Positions 30,645 through 42,535 of a DNA stretch of 64,000 bases are shown piece after piece. Source of the DNA: Arthrobotrys musiformis (taxonomy: Eukaryota > Ascomycota > Orbiliomycetes > Orbiliales > Orbiliaceae); contig JAVHJL010000012.1 in NCBI GenBank assembly GCA_036971715.1, positions 930,001 to 994,000 on the forward strand, in the 5' to 3' direction. The notes under the pieces were generated by a model, which was given only the letters and a program-made list of their open reading frames with translations, searched no databases and was not told where the DNA came from. The translations under genes were made by a program, and so were the position numbers. How positions within the stretch are numbered: the stretch's first letter is position 1; every line of letters starts with the position of its first letter.

Positions 30645-33600
30645 GGATATTTTAAAAATAATACAACACAATTGTAGAAGATCTACAAATATAATGCAGT
30701 CAATCTTAAACTCTGCATTAATTTACGACAACACGGATTTAATTTTCCTACAAGAACCGTGGTTCTCAAAGGAAAATACTACAATTACACACTCAGGGTT
30801 TAAACCAATTTTTTCAAACCCAAAAACCAACGAAACCAACAAAAACCGAAATAGGGTAATTACTTTTATAAAAAAGAATTTACCCTACGAGATCACAAAC
30901 CGGGAAGATTTAATTAAAGATGAGGACTGCCAGATAATTGATTTTAAATCAAACAAATTTGGGGAAATCAGATTTATTAATATCTACAACGAAAAACAAC
31001 AAAATACGGAAAATGGTGAATATACAGTAAATCGACTCTTTAATAAGATCAAAGATTACTGCACCAAAAAAACATTATTAATCGGAGATTTTAATGCTCA
31101 TCACTCTTTATGGAACCCTGAAATTAAATTTAATTTAAGAGCAGGAAAAATAATAGAGTTGATCGAAGATAAAAATCTACAATTAATAAATAAAAATGGC
31201 ATACCAACTTATTATAATGTCAGGAAAAATAATAAATCTGAATCCTCAATCATTGACCTATCTTTTGCAACCATTAATTTAAAAGAATTAATTATGGATT
31301 GGAAAATAGATGAAAAAATTGATACAGGATCAGATCATGAGGTAATCTCAATTAAAATAAAACCAAAAGAAAATGACTTAGTAGACAACCCTTTGTCAAC
31401 TAACAAATTTAATTGGAATAAAACTAATTGGGAAAACTTCGAAAAAGAATTATTAAGTCTAGATAAAAATCTAGATAAAAATAATTTATGGAAAGATCGC
31501 CTTTTTTCATTTTATGAGAAAAGAGAAGATCTAGAAAATAATTTGGAAGTTGCAACATCTCTTTTTCAAAAAAATATAATTTTGGCAGTAGAAAGATCTA
31601 CACCAACTTTAAAAATAACACCAAAATCAAAAATTTGGTGGAATGAGGAAATTGAAAAAACAAGAAAAGAGATGTTGCAACAAAAAAGGACATGGAAATT
31701 AAATAGGACCCAACAAAATTGGGAACTATTTAAAATCAAAAGGAATAAACATTTTAGAGAAATTAGATCTTCTAAGGAGAAATCCTGGACTAATTTTCTA
31801 GAAAATGCAAAAGACAAAGAAATATTCCTAGCGCTTAATTTTTCTAAACCTAGAAAAATCCAAAAAATGCCAAATCTAATTTATGAGGACAGGAATGCCC
31901 TTAATTTTGAAGATAAGGCAAAAATATTAAGAAAGGCGTTATTTCCAAAACCACCAAATTATACAAAAACAACAAATCCACTGTTACCAGTGGAAATAAC
32001 AATTAACAAAAAGTTAATGGAATGGAAAAAGATAAGAGATAGTGAAATCAAAGAAGCCATCTTCTCATCCAATTCCAAAAAAGCACCAGGACCAGATGGA
32101 ATTAATTTTCTATGTCTAAAAAGGGCTTACGAAATTATACCGGGAAGATTTAATGATTTATTCAAACAATTATTAAATTATGGGTACCATCCAATATGCT
32201 TCAGAGAAGCAATTGGGGCAATTTTACCTAAACCAAATAAACCGGATTATAATATTCCAAAAGCTTACAGAATTATTAGTCTCCTAAATTGTTTAGGAAA
32301 AATATCAGAGAAAATAATAGCAAGAAGAATAGCCTTCTTATCAGAAACTAATAAAATTCTAAATCCAGAACAAATTGGAGGCAGAAAACAAAGATCTGCA
32401 ATTGATGCAGCTTTGTCATTAGTTCATGATATAGAAATGGCTAATTCAGAAAAGTTAAAAACCTCTGTTTTATTCCTAGACGTTAAAGGGGCTTTTGATA
32501 ATGTTTCAAAGGAAAGGTTAATTAATACCTTAGAAGACATGAAGTTCCCCAAACAATTAATTTCGTGGATTAATAATTTTATGTCCAAAAGATTAATTAA
32601 ACTGGCCTTCGATGGACAAGTAGAAAAATTAAAACCAGTTGAAACTGGAATACCACAAGGTTCCCCAATATCCCCAATTCTTTTTCTATTATATTTAACA
32701 CCACTATTTAATTTATTAGAACAAAAAACGCCTTCTATCATTAAACCATCTTATATAGATGATTTGGCGTTAATTGCAACTAATAAAAAAATAGAAACAA
32801 ATATATATGAATTAGAAGAAACTGCAAAAATAGCCTTTAATTGGGCTGCAGATAATGCAGTAGCTTTTGATGACATAAAATCAGAGCTAATTCATTTTAA
32901 AACAAATTTAAAAAAGAAAAATGAATTTGGGGAATTAAATATTGAGCTACCAAATGGTACAATAATAAAACCTACCAACAATATAAGGTGGTTAGGTATA
33001 TATTTCGATATGAGATTGAATTTTAAACACCACATTAAAATAAAAACAAGTGCAGCAAATAAAATTTTAAATTTTATCAAGGCACTTGCTAATTCAGAAA
33101 AAGGACTTAAAACTAAAGCGATAATACAATTGTATAAAAGCTGCGTTTGTTCTATTTCCGACTATGGGTCTGAAATATGGTGGAAAAACCAAAAACAACA
33201 AAATGTTTTGAAAGAATTTAAATTAATTCAAAATAAGATGTTGAGAAAAATAACAGGAGGCTTCAAAACAACTCCAATAAATATATTGGAAGTTGAGGCC
33301 TCTATTTTACCACCAGAAATAAGACTAAATGGGATACAAAGAAGGTATGCCCTAAGATCCCTTTTTCTTAATAAAAATCATCCAATAAAAAAGAGATCTC
33401 CAGAGTCATTCCCACCAGAATTTAATTTTGGAAGAGAGGAAACAGGACTGGGACCTTATTTAAAATGGAATGAAAATAAAAAAGAAGGGGACAAAAAAGA
33501 ATATGCCTCCACACTGGACAGAATACTATCAAGAATTAATTTCTTGATAAACCCATATACAAAAATTGAGGAATTAAATATAAAATTCAATCCACCTTGG

Positions 33601-34674
33601 ATTGAAAATAAAATTAATTTCCTCATAAATAACGTACCCAAGGACTTAGAAGCAGAAAACCACAAAAATAAAAAAGAAGTTGAACTAAATTCTAGGGAAA
33701 ACTTACTTATTTATACAGACGGTTCTATGCTGGAAATAGAAAATAAAAATAATAAAAAAAAGAATAATAAAAATAAAAAAGAAAAATCCTTGGGGGCTGG
33801 AATTTATGGAGAAATAGATAATAAATCTATTTTCGAAATTTATTTTAGTTTGGGAAAAAGTATGGAGGTATATGATGCAGAATTAATTGCTTTAAGGAAA
33901 GGGTTCGAAAAATCCTTTGAAGTAATTAATAAAAATAAAGAGGTGAAGAATATTTATTTCTTCACCGACAACCAGGCTGCAATAAAAAGGTTACAAAACC
34001 TAAATTTAGGGCCTGGTCAGGAGACAACTTCAGAAATTTGGGATATGGCAAATGAATTAAATTCTAGAAATATTAATATATTTATAGAATGGGTCCCAGG
34101 TCACTCTGAAGTTGTTGGAAATGAAAAGGCAGATTACTTAGCTAAGGAAGCTGCAAAAATAAAAAAGAAAAGCCTATTCAAGTCCTTCGCCTATTTAAAA
34201 AGAAAAATTAAAGAAAAGGACTTACTAGAATGGGAAGAAAAATACAAAAAACAAAAAAACAGGCCAAATTATATTAATAGGCCAAAGTTAAAAAGAAATA
34301 AGATATTTACTAAGTTTAGTAATAATTTTGTTTCTTCTTTAACGCAACTGAGGACTGGGCATGGGTACTTTAACAGTTATTTATATAAAATTCCAAATTC
34401 TGGAATTTTAAATAAAAACTGTACATGCAGAAATAAGCCTCAAACACCAAAACACTTAATTATGGAATGCAAAATCTATAATGAAGAGAGAGAGGTGTTA
34501 AAAAGGAAACTCAAAAAAGCTAATAAACAATTAGATTATTACTTTTTATTATTTAATAATGAAGGTATGATCTTTTTGGAAGAGTTCCTAAATAAAACAA
34601 ATATTGCAAAAAGAAAATGCAATAAAAATCCTAAAAATGATTATTTCACAGGATGGGGAAATCTGGAAGTTTGA
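30637..34674 (+). CDS. LINE ORF2, intact, 1345 aa (unit 2)
   Basis: Endonuclease: N12, E40, GDFNAHH at 150-156, D207, and SDH at 232-234 form the full APE catalytic set. Reverse transcriptase: KAPGPDG 482-488, D615 in FLDVKGAFD, GIPQGSP 671-677, and catalytic D708-D709 in YIDD. RNase H: D1028, E1082, D1111, D1166 and H1156. C-terminal zinc-like motif: C1262, C1264, H1273, C1278. An RNase H domain after RT is usual for the Tad and I clades. The 1032-1050 segment is a Lys/Asn-rich insertion inside RNase H. This is the best-preserved complete ORF2 in the window. Confidence 0.95.
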   Translation: MNRDILKIIQHNCRRSTNIMQSILNSALIYDNTDLIFLQEPWFSKENTTITHSGFKPIFSNPKTNETNKNRNRVITFIKKNLPYEITNREDLIKDEDCQIIDFKSNKFGEIRFINIYNEKQQNTENGEYTVNRLFNKIKDYCTKKTLLIGDFNAHHSLWNPEIKFNLRAGKIIELIEDKNLQLINKNGIPTYYNVRKNNKSESSIIDLSFATINLKELIMDWKIDEKIDTGSDHEVISIKIKPKENDLVDNPLSTNKFNWNKTNWENFEKELLSLDKNLDKNNLWKDRLFSFYEKREDLENNLEVATSLFQKNIILAVERSTPTLKITPKSKIWWNEEIEKTRKEMLQQKRTWKLNRTQQNWELFKIKRNKHFREIRSSKEKSWTNFLENAKDKEIFLALNFSKPRKIQKMPNLIYEDRNALNFEDKAKILRKALFPKPPNYTKTTNPLLPVEITINKKLMEWKKIRDSEIKEAIFSSNSKKAPGPDGINFLCLKRAYEIIPGRFNDLFKQLLNYGYHPICFREAIGAILPKPNKPDYNIPKAYRIISLLNCLGKISEKIIARRIAFLSETNKILNPEQIGGRKQRSAIDAALSLVHDIEMANSEKLKTSVLFLDVKGAFDNVSKERLINTLEDMKFPKQLISWINNFMSKRLIKLAFDGQVEKLKPVETGIPQGSPISPILFLLYLTPLFNLLEQKTPSIIKPSYIDDLALIATNKKIETNIYELEETAKIAFNWAADNAVAFDDIKSELIHFKTNLKKKNEFGELNIELPNGTIIKPTNNIRWLGIYFDMRLNFKHHIKIKTSAANKILNFIKALANSEKGLKTKAIIQLYKSCVCSISDYGSEIWWKNQKQQNVLKEFKLIQNKMLRKITGGFKTTPINILEVEASILPPEIRLNGIQRRYALRSLFLNKNHPIKKRSPESFPPEFNFGREETGLGPYLKWNENKKEGDKKEYASTLDRILSRINFLINPYTKIEELNIKFNPPWIENKINFLINNVPKDLEAENHKNKKEVELNSRENLLIYTDGSMLEIENKNNKKKNNKNKKEKSLGAGIYGEIDNKSIFEIYFSLGKSMEVYDAELIALRKGFEKSFEVINKNKEVKNIYFFTDNQAAIKRLQNLNLGPGQETTSEIWDMANELNSRNINIFIEWVPGHSEVVGNEKADYLAKEAAKIKKKSLFKSFAYLKRKIKEKDLLEWEEKYKKQKNRPNYINRPKLKRNKIFTKFSNNFVSSLTQLRTGHGYFNSYLYKIPNSGILNKNCTCRNKPQTPKHLIMECKIYNEEREVLKRKLKKANKQLDYYFLLFNNEGMIFLEEFLNKTNIAKRKCNKNPKNDYFTGWGNLEV

Positions 34675-34995
34675 AAAAATGAATGAAAAGGTTCCGGAAA
34701 TGAGATATATCATTTTAATATTACATCAAAGTGGATGGGTAAGAACAACAGATATACGACATTGTTCTTTTAATGGGAAAAAAGAAGAAAGAGACAAAAA
34801 GGGTTAGAAGGAACCTCAAAAAACAAAAAACAAAAATAAAAATAAAAACAAAAAACAAAAATAAAAAATGATTTTATGTAGTTTTCATTTTTAATGAGGA
34901 GCGAAAATCATGTATTTTAATTTCTTTTCCTTCATTCCGCCATAACCGAAAGGTTGCATGCGTGTATGATAAATAATAATAATAATAATAATAAT

Positions 34996-35276
34996 TAAAT
35001 CCTATTTAATTTTTATGTTTTTTTTTTATTACAACATTTTTTTTCTTGTTTTTTTGATTTCTTTATTTTATTAAATTTTTGATTTTGGTGTTATTTTTAA
35101 AATTAATATAGACTTTTCTATTACCAAAATTATATTTTTTTTAAAAAAAATATTACAACTTCCAAATTATTTTCTAGATTTTTTTTTTTCCTCATAAAAT
35201 AAAAAAAGGAGATTTTTTTATAAATTATTTTTATTTAGATTTTTATTCAAACTTAATAATTCTTTTTCGAAGTTAT
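34996..35276 (-). mobile_element. RIP-degraded LINE piece, unit 2
   Basis: Copy of 19151-19432 at an offset of 15,844 bp; I see no difference from unit 1. Confidence 0.8.
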
Positions 35277-37920
35277 CCCATTTAGTCTTATTTCTGGTGG
35301 TAAAATAGAGGCCTCAACCTCCAACATACTTATTGGAGTTGTTTTGAAGCCTCCTGTTATTTTTCTCAACATCTTATTTTGAATTAATTTAAATTCTTTC
35401 AAAACATTTTGTTTTTTTTGATTTTTCCACCATATTTCAGACCCATAGTCAGAAATAGAACAAACGCAGCTCTTATACAATTGTATCATCGCTTTGGTTC
35501 TAAGTCCCTTTTCTGAATTAGCAAGTGCCTTAATAAAATTTAAAATTTTATTTGCTGCACTTGTTTTTATTTTAATGTGGGTTTTAAAATTTAATCCCAC
35601 ATCAAAATATATACCTAACCACCTTATATTGTTGGTAGGTTTTATTATTGTACCATTTGGTAGCTCAATATTTAATTCCCCAAATTCATTTTCCTTTTTT
35701 AAATTTGTTTTAAAATGAATTAGCTCTGATTTTATGTCATCAAAAGCTACTGCATTATCTACAGCCCAATTAAAGGCTATTTTTGCAGTTTCTTCTAATT
35801 CATATATATTTGTTTCTATTTTTTTATTGGTTGCAATTAACGCCAAATCATCTATATAGGATGGTTTCATGATAGAAGGCATTTTTTGTTCTAATAAATT
35901 AAATAGTGGTGTTAAATATAATAGAAAAAGAATTGGAGATATTGGAGAACCTTGTGGTATTCCAGTTTCAACTGGTTTTAATTTTTCTACTTGTCCATCG
36001 AAGGCCAGTTTAATTAATCTTTTGGACATAAAATTATTAATCCACGAAATTAATTGTTTGGGGAACTTCATGTCTTCTAAGGTATTAATTAACCTTTCCT
36101 TTGAAACATTATCAAAAGCCCCTTTAACGTCTAGGAATAAAACAGAGGTTTTTAACTTTTCTGAATTAGCCATTTCTATATCATGAACTAATGACAAAGC
36201 TGCATCAATTGCAGATCTTTGTTTTCTGCCTCCAATTTGTTCTGGATTTAGAATTTTATTAGTTTCTGATAAGAAGGCTATTCTTCTTGCTATTATTTTC
36301 TCTGATATTTTTCCTAAACAATTTAGGAGACTAATAATTCTGTAAGCTTTTGGAATATTATAATCAGGTTTATTTGGTTTAGGTAAAATTGCCCCAATTG
36401 CTTCTCTGAAGCATATTGGATGGCACCCATAATTTAATAATTGTTTGAATAAATCATTAGATCTTCCCGGTATAATTTCGTAAGCCCTTTTTAAACACAG
36501 AAAATTAATTCCATCTGGTCCTGGTGCTTTTTTGGAATTAGATGAGAAGATAGCTTCTTTGATTTCACTATCTCTTATCTTTTTCCATTCAATTAACTTT
36601 TTGTTAATTGTTATTTCCACTGGTAACAATGGATTTGTTGTTTTTGTATAATTTGGTGGTTTTGGAAATAACGCTTTTCTTAATATTTTTGCCTTATCTT
36701 CAAAATTAAGGGCATTACTGTCCTCATAAATTAGATTTGGCATTTTTTGGATTTTTCTAGGTTTAGAAAAATTAAGCGCTAGGAATATTTCTTTGTCTTT
36801 TGCATTTTCTAGAAAATTAGTCCAGGATTTCTCCTTAGAAGATCTAATTTCTCTAAAATGTTTATTCCTTTTGATTTTAAATAGTTCCCAATTTTGTTGG
36901 GTCCTATTTAATTTCCATGTCCTTTTTTGTTGCAACATCTCTTTTCTTGTTTTTTCAATTTCCTCATTCCACCAAATTTTTGATTTTGGTGTTATTTTTA
37001 AAGTTGGTGTAGATCTTTCTACTGCCAAAATTATATTTTTTTGAAAAAGAGATGTTGCAACTTCCAAATTATTTTCTAGATCTTCTCTTTTCTTCTAGAC
37101 TTAATAATTCTTTTTCGAAGTTTTCCCAATTAGTTTTATTCCAATTAAATTTGTTAGTTGACAAAGGGTTGTCTACTAAGTCATTTTCTTTTGGTTTTAT
37201 TTTAATTGAGATTACCTCATGATCTGATCCTGTATCAATTTTTTCATCTATTTTCCAATCCATAATTAATTCTTTTAAATTAATGGTTGCAAAAGATAGG
37301 TCAATGATTGAGGATTCAGATTTATTATTTTTCCTGACATTATAATAAGTTGGTATGCCATTTTTATTTATTAATTGTAGATTTTTATCTTCGATCAACT
37401 CTATTATTTTTCCTGCTCTTAAATTAAATTTAATTTCAGGGTTCCATAAAGAGTGATGAGCATTAAAATCTCCGATTAATAATGTTTTTTTGGTGCAGTA
37501 ATCTTTGATCTTATTAAAGAGTCGATTTACTGTATATTCACCATTTTCCGTATTTTGTTGTTTTTCGTTGTAGATATTAATAAATCTGATTTCCCCAAAT
37601 TTGTTTGATTTAAAATCAATTATCTGGCAGTCCTCATCTTTAATTAAATCTTCCCGGTTTGTGATCTCGTAGGGTAAATTCTTTTTTATAAAAGTAATTA
37701 CCCTATTTCGGTTTTTGTTGGTTTCGTTGGTTTTTGGGTTTGAAAAAATTGGTTTAAACCCTGAGTGTGTAATTGTAGTATTTTCCTTTGAGAACCACGG
37801 TTCTTGTAGGAAAATTAAATCCGTGTTGTCGTAAATTAATGCAGAGTTTAAGATTGACTGCATTATATTTGTAGATCTTCTACAATTGTGTTGTATTATT
37901 TTTAAAATATCCCTATTCAT
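35277..37920 (-). pseudogene. LINE ORF2, truncated and frameshifted, unit 2
   Basis: Endonuclease part open from 37920 to 37069, RT part from 37067 down to the truncation. The defects match unit 1. Confidence 0.9.
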
Positions 37921-39072
37921 TTAAGGTGATATTTTGTTTTTTGTTTTTAGGGCATAAGGAATTTTTTGCCCCATGTTCTCCTCCACAATTAATGCATTTG
38001 TATTTTATATGGTCACAGGACTTTTTATTTTCCTGGCATATATTACACAAATGATTAATTGTTTTGTGTTTTCCAGCACAAATTTCGCAGGCTGATTCAT
38101 TTCTGCAATTTAATGCATAGTGGCCAGTTTTTTGACAATTTGTACATCTATTGTTTCCAGAGAATTTAATATATCTTTCTGTTTTGAGTTTTTCACCTCC
38201 TAGAAAAATATATCCTCTGTTTTGTGTTTCTATTGCCTCCATTTTTGTTTTTGTGGCAATTACTATAGAAGAGAATTTCTTCCCTTCTAATTTTTCCTCC
38301 TTAATCAACCATCTCGGATTGTTAACCAATTTGATTGTGTTGTCTGTTTCCACCTCTTTTTTGAGATCTTCCATTTTTTGATCTCTAGAAATCCCGTGTA
38401 CAACTAAGAACCCCCAGCTCTCTATTTTGGAAGGTCTTTGTATGTGTTCATCTATTTTGATGAGTTCTTGATAGATTTCTTCTTTGTATTCCAGAATATC
38501 TTCTTTTTGGTGTTCTCATGGGTAATCAAAATTAGATTCCCTTTTGGATTTAGAGAAATCCCAGAAATAATTAATTCTGGGTTATTGGGCTTCTCTTTGA
38601 GAATTTTATTTATTTTTTCTCTGAAGATATTTGGTTTTTGGATGGGAGGTTCCGTGGTACTTCTGGGAATAATTAACCTTCGTTGGTTAATTGATATTTT
38701 TGAATTTTGTGGATTTTGTGGATTTTGTAGATTTTGCGTTTTATGCGTTTTTTGGTGTTTTTGGGTTATTTCCTGTTTTTTTGGTGTTTTTGATGTTTTC
38801 TGGGCGATTTGGGCGTATGTCTTTTTTGTGTTGTTTCTCTCCAACTCTCTTATTTCCTGCTTTAGGTCTTCTACCTCCTGTACTCTTTCTTTTAGAAGGT
38901 CATTCAACCTTTTAATTTCCAGAAACAGATCTTCTCTATTTATTTCTTCCCTTGAATCAATTGTATCTACCGATACCTGTCTTCTCTGTCTTTTTTTGTG
39001 GTGAACAGGTTTAAAACCCTGTGTCGCTAATACTAGTTCATCCAAAGATGAACTAGTTGGTATGTTCTCCAT
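37913..39072 (-). pseudogene. LINE ORF1 with a single-base frameshift, unit 2
   Basis: Identical to the intact minus-strand ORF1 of unit 1 except for one missing T in a homopolymer near 38504-38510. This breaks it after about residue 190 and leaves the knuckle part open from 38374. It could be a real mutation or a homopolymer consensus error. Confidence 0.8.
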
Positions 39073-39325
39073 TTTTAAAACTAACCTTTAAAAGGTTTAG
39101 TTTAAATTAAGCGAGAACCCCCTTTTTTTTTTTTTTTGTGTGGTAGACGATCGCAAATATCTTTATATTTTTATGTCGTGATTATTTTCTATCGGTCTTT
39201 GTATGCTTTTTTACTTTGTAGTATTTTTGATCAATTTTTTCCGCTCTTTCGATTGGTGTACTTTTATTTGGTTTTGGATACTCCGTTCAAAAGTTATGGG
39301 GGGGTCGGTATTTTCGAAGTTCGTT

Positions 39326-42300
39326 TTTTATTAGAGTTTTTTAAATAGGATTTAATAAAATTGGGAATTTTTTTAAAAACAAAAAAAAAATAAATATTTT
39401 AAAAAAATTAAATCTTTTAAAAAGAAATTTTGAACTAATTTTTTTAGAAAATGCAAAAGATAAAAAAATATTTTTAGCACTTAATTTTTCTAAATCTAAA
39501 AAAATCCAAAAAATACCAAATTTAATTTATGAGGATAGTAATGTTTTTAATTTTAAAAATAAAACAAAAATATTAAAAAAAGTGTTGTTTTTAAAACCAC
39601 CAAATTATATAAAAATAATAAGTTTACTATTACTAATAAAAATAATAATTAATAAAAAGTTAATTGAATGGAAAAAGATAAAAGATAGTGAAATTAAAGA
39701 AGTTATCTTTTTATTTAATTTTAAAAAAGTATTAGAATTAGATGGAATTAATTTTTTGTGTTTAAAAAGGGTTTATGAAATTATACTGAAAAGATTTAAT
39801 GATTTATTTAAATAATTATTAAATTATAGTTATTATTTAATTAGCTTTAGGAAAACAATTGGGGTAATTTTACGAAAATTAAATAAATTAAACTATAATA
39901 TTTTAAAAGTTTATAGAATTATTAGTTTTTTAAATTGTTTAGGAAAAATATTAGAGAAAATAATAACAAAAAAAATAACTTTTTTATTAAAAACTAATAA
40001 AATTCTAAATTTAGAATAAATTAGAAATAAAAAATAAAGATTTGCAATTGGTGTAGTTTTGTTATTAATTTATGATATAAAAATAGCTAATTTAGAAAAG
40101 TTAAAAATTTTTGTTTTATTCTTAAACATTAAAGGGGCTTTTGATAATGTTTTAAAGGAAAGGTTAATTAATATTTTAGAAGATATGAAGTTTTTTAAAT
40201 AATTAATTTAGTGGATTAATAATTTTATATTTAAAAGATTAATTAAACTGGTTTTTGATGGATAAATAAAAAAATTAAAATTAGTTGAAATTGGAATATT
40301 ATAAAGTTTCCTAATATTTTTAATTTTTTTTTCTATTATATTTAATATTATTATTTAATTTATTAAAGCAAAAAATGTTTTTTATTATTAAACCATCTTA
40401 TATAGATGGTGTTAATTGTAATTAATAAAAAAATAAAAACAAATATATATAAATTAAAAAAAATTATAAAAATAGTTTTTAATTAAGTTATAGATAATAT
40501 AATAGCTTTTAATAATATAAAGTTAAACTAATTTATTTTAAAATAAATTTAAAAAAAGAAAATAAATTTAGAGAATTAAATATTAAATTATTAAATTATT
40601 AAATAATATAATAATACAATTTACTAACAATATAAAATAATTAAATATATATTTTAATATAAAATTAAATTTTAAAAATTATATTAAAATAAAAATAAGT
40701 GTAATAAATAAAATTTTAAATTTTATTAAGATATTTGCTAATTCAAAAAAAAATTTAAAACTAAAGTTTTAATATAATTATATAAAAGTTGTATTTGTTT
40801 TATTTTCGATTATGGGTTTAAAATATAATAGAAAAACTAAAAATAATAAAATGTTTTAAAAGAATTTAAATTAATTCAAAATAAAATATTGAAAAAATAA
40901 TAGGAGGTTTTAAAACAACTTTAATAAATATATTAGAGGTTAAAACCTCTATTTTACCACCAAAAATAAAACTAAATAAAATATAAAAAAAATATATTTT
41001 AAGATTTTTTTTTCTTAATAAGAATTATTCAATAAAAAAAATTTTGGAGTCATTTTTATTAGAATTTAATTTTGAAAGAGAGGAAACAGGACTAGGACTT
41101 TATTTAAAATAAAATTAAAAAATATGCTTTTATATTAGATAAAATATTATCAAGAATTAACTTCTTAATAAATTTATATATAAAAATTAAAAAATTAAAT
41201 ATAAAATTTAATCCACCTTAATTTAAAAATAAAATTAATTTTTTATAAATAATATACCCAAAAATTTAAAAACAAAAAACCATAAAAATAAAAAAAAAAT
41301 TAAACTAAACTCTAGGAAAATTTTATTTATTTATATAGACAATTTTATACTAAAAATAAAAAAAAATAATAAAAATAAAAAAGAAAAATCCTTAAAAACT
41401 AGAATTTATAAAAAAATAGGTAATAAGTCTATTTTCGAAATTTATTTCAATTTAGGAAAAAATATAGAAATATATAATACAAAATTAATTACTTTAAAAA
41501 AAAAATTCAAAAAATCCTTTAAAATAATTAATAAAAATAAAAAAGTAAAGAATATTTATTTCTTTACTAATAATTAAACTATAATAAAAAAATTATAAAA
41601 TCTAAATTTAAAACCTAATTAAAAAATAACTTTAAAAATCTAAAATATAATTAATAAATTAAATTTTAAAAATATTAATATATTTATAAAATAAATTTTA
41701 AGTTATTTTAAAATTATTAAAAATAAAAAAGTAAACTACTTAACTAAAAAAATTACAAAAATAAAAAAAAAAACCCATTCAAATCCTTTACTTATTTAAA
41801 AAGAAAAGTTAAAAAAAAAAAACTTACTAAAATAAGAAAAAAATATAAAAAATAAAAAAACAAACCAAATTATATTAATAAATTAAAATTAAAAAAAATA
41901 AAATATTTATTAAATTTAGTAATAAATTTTTTTTTTTAACTTAATTGAGAATTAAATATAAATACTTTAACAATTATTTATATAAAATTCCAAATGTTAA
42001 AATTTTAAATAAAAACTATATATATAAAAATAAGTTTCAAATATTAAAATATTTAATTATAAAATATAAAATTTATAATAAAGAGAGAAAAATGTTAAAA
42101 AAAAAACTTAAAAAAGCTAATAAATAATTAGATTATTATTTTTTATTATTTAATAATAAAAATATGATTTTTTTGAAAAATTCTTTAAATAAAATAAATA
42201 TTACAAAAAAAAAATGTAATAAAAATCTTAAAAATAATTATTTTATAGGATGGGGAAATTTAAAAATTTAATAAAAATGGAAAGGTTTTAAAAATGAGAT

Positions 42301-42411
42301 ATATTATCTTAATATTATATTAAAATAAATGAGTAAAAACAACAAATATACAGCATTATTCTTTTAATAAAAAAAAAAAAAGAAAGAGACAAAAAAGGTT
42401 AGAAGGAACCT

Positions 42412-42445
<34 letters not shown>
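39326..42445 (+). mobile_element. RIP-degraded forward LINE, unit 2
   Basis: Copy of 23482-26603 with only homopolymer-length differences seen; ends in a run of 33 A. Confidence 0.85.
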
Positions 42446-42449
<4 letters not shown>

Positions 42450-42460
42450 GTTACCTTAAT

Positions 42461-42535
42461 TCCGGGCGGCTAGCCAGTGGTCTAAGCGCCCACAACTTTC
42501 TATATAAAGGCACGTATCCTCCTCTGAAGAGTTGT
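42461..42535 (+). pseudogene. tRNA-like segment, unit 2
   Basis: Same as 26619-26693, offset 15,842. Confidence 0.4.

Larger units (their letters stand above)
29232..34995 (+). mobile_element. Tad/I-type LINE, array unit 2, complete and apparently intact
   Basis: The reference copy of the window: 5' UTR 29232-29483, ORF1, ORF2, and a 3' UTR ending with the hairpin and (TAA)n at about 34995. Both ORFs are open with no RIP-type damage, so this copy has everything visible that autonomous retrotransposition needs. Confidence 0.93.
35277..39325 (-). mobile_element. Inverted 3'-truncated LINE, unit 2
   Basis: Copy of 19433-23481 with the same truncation point and the same 53-bp ORF2 deletion, so these defects pre-date the tandem duplication. 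Confidence 0.9.

Noticed and set aside
32424..32741. 105-aa frame antisense to the RT domain, repeated in every unit
   Set aside because: A shadow of a strongly supported ORF2 with catalytic motifs; no independent signals.
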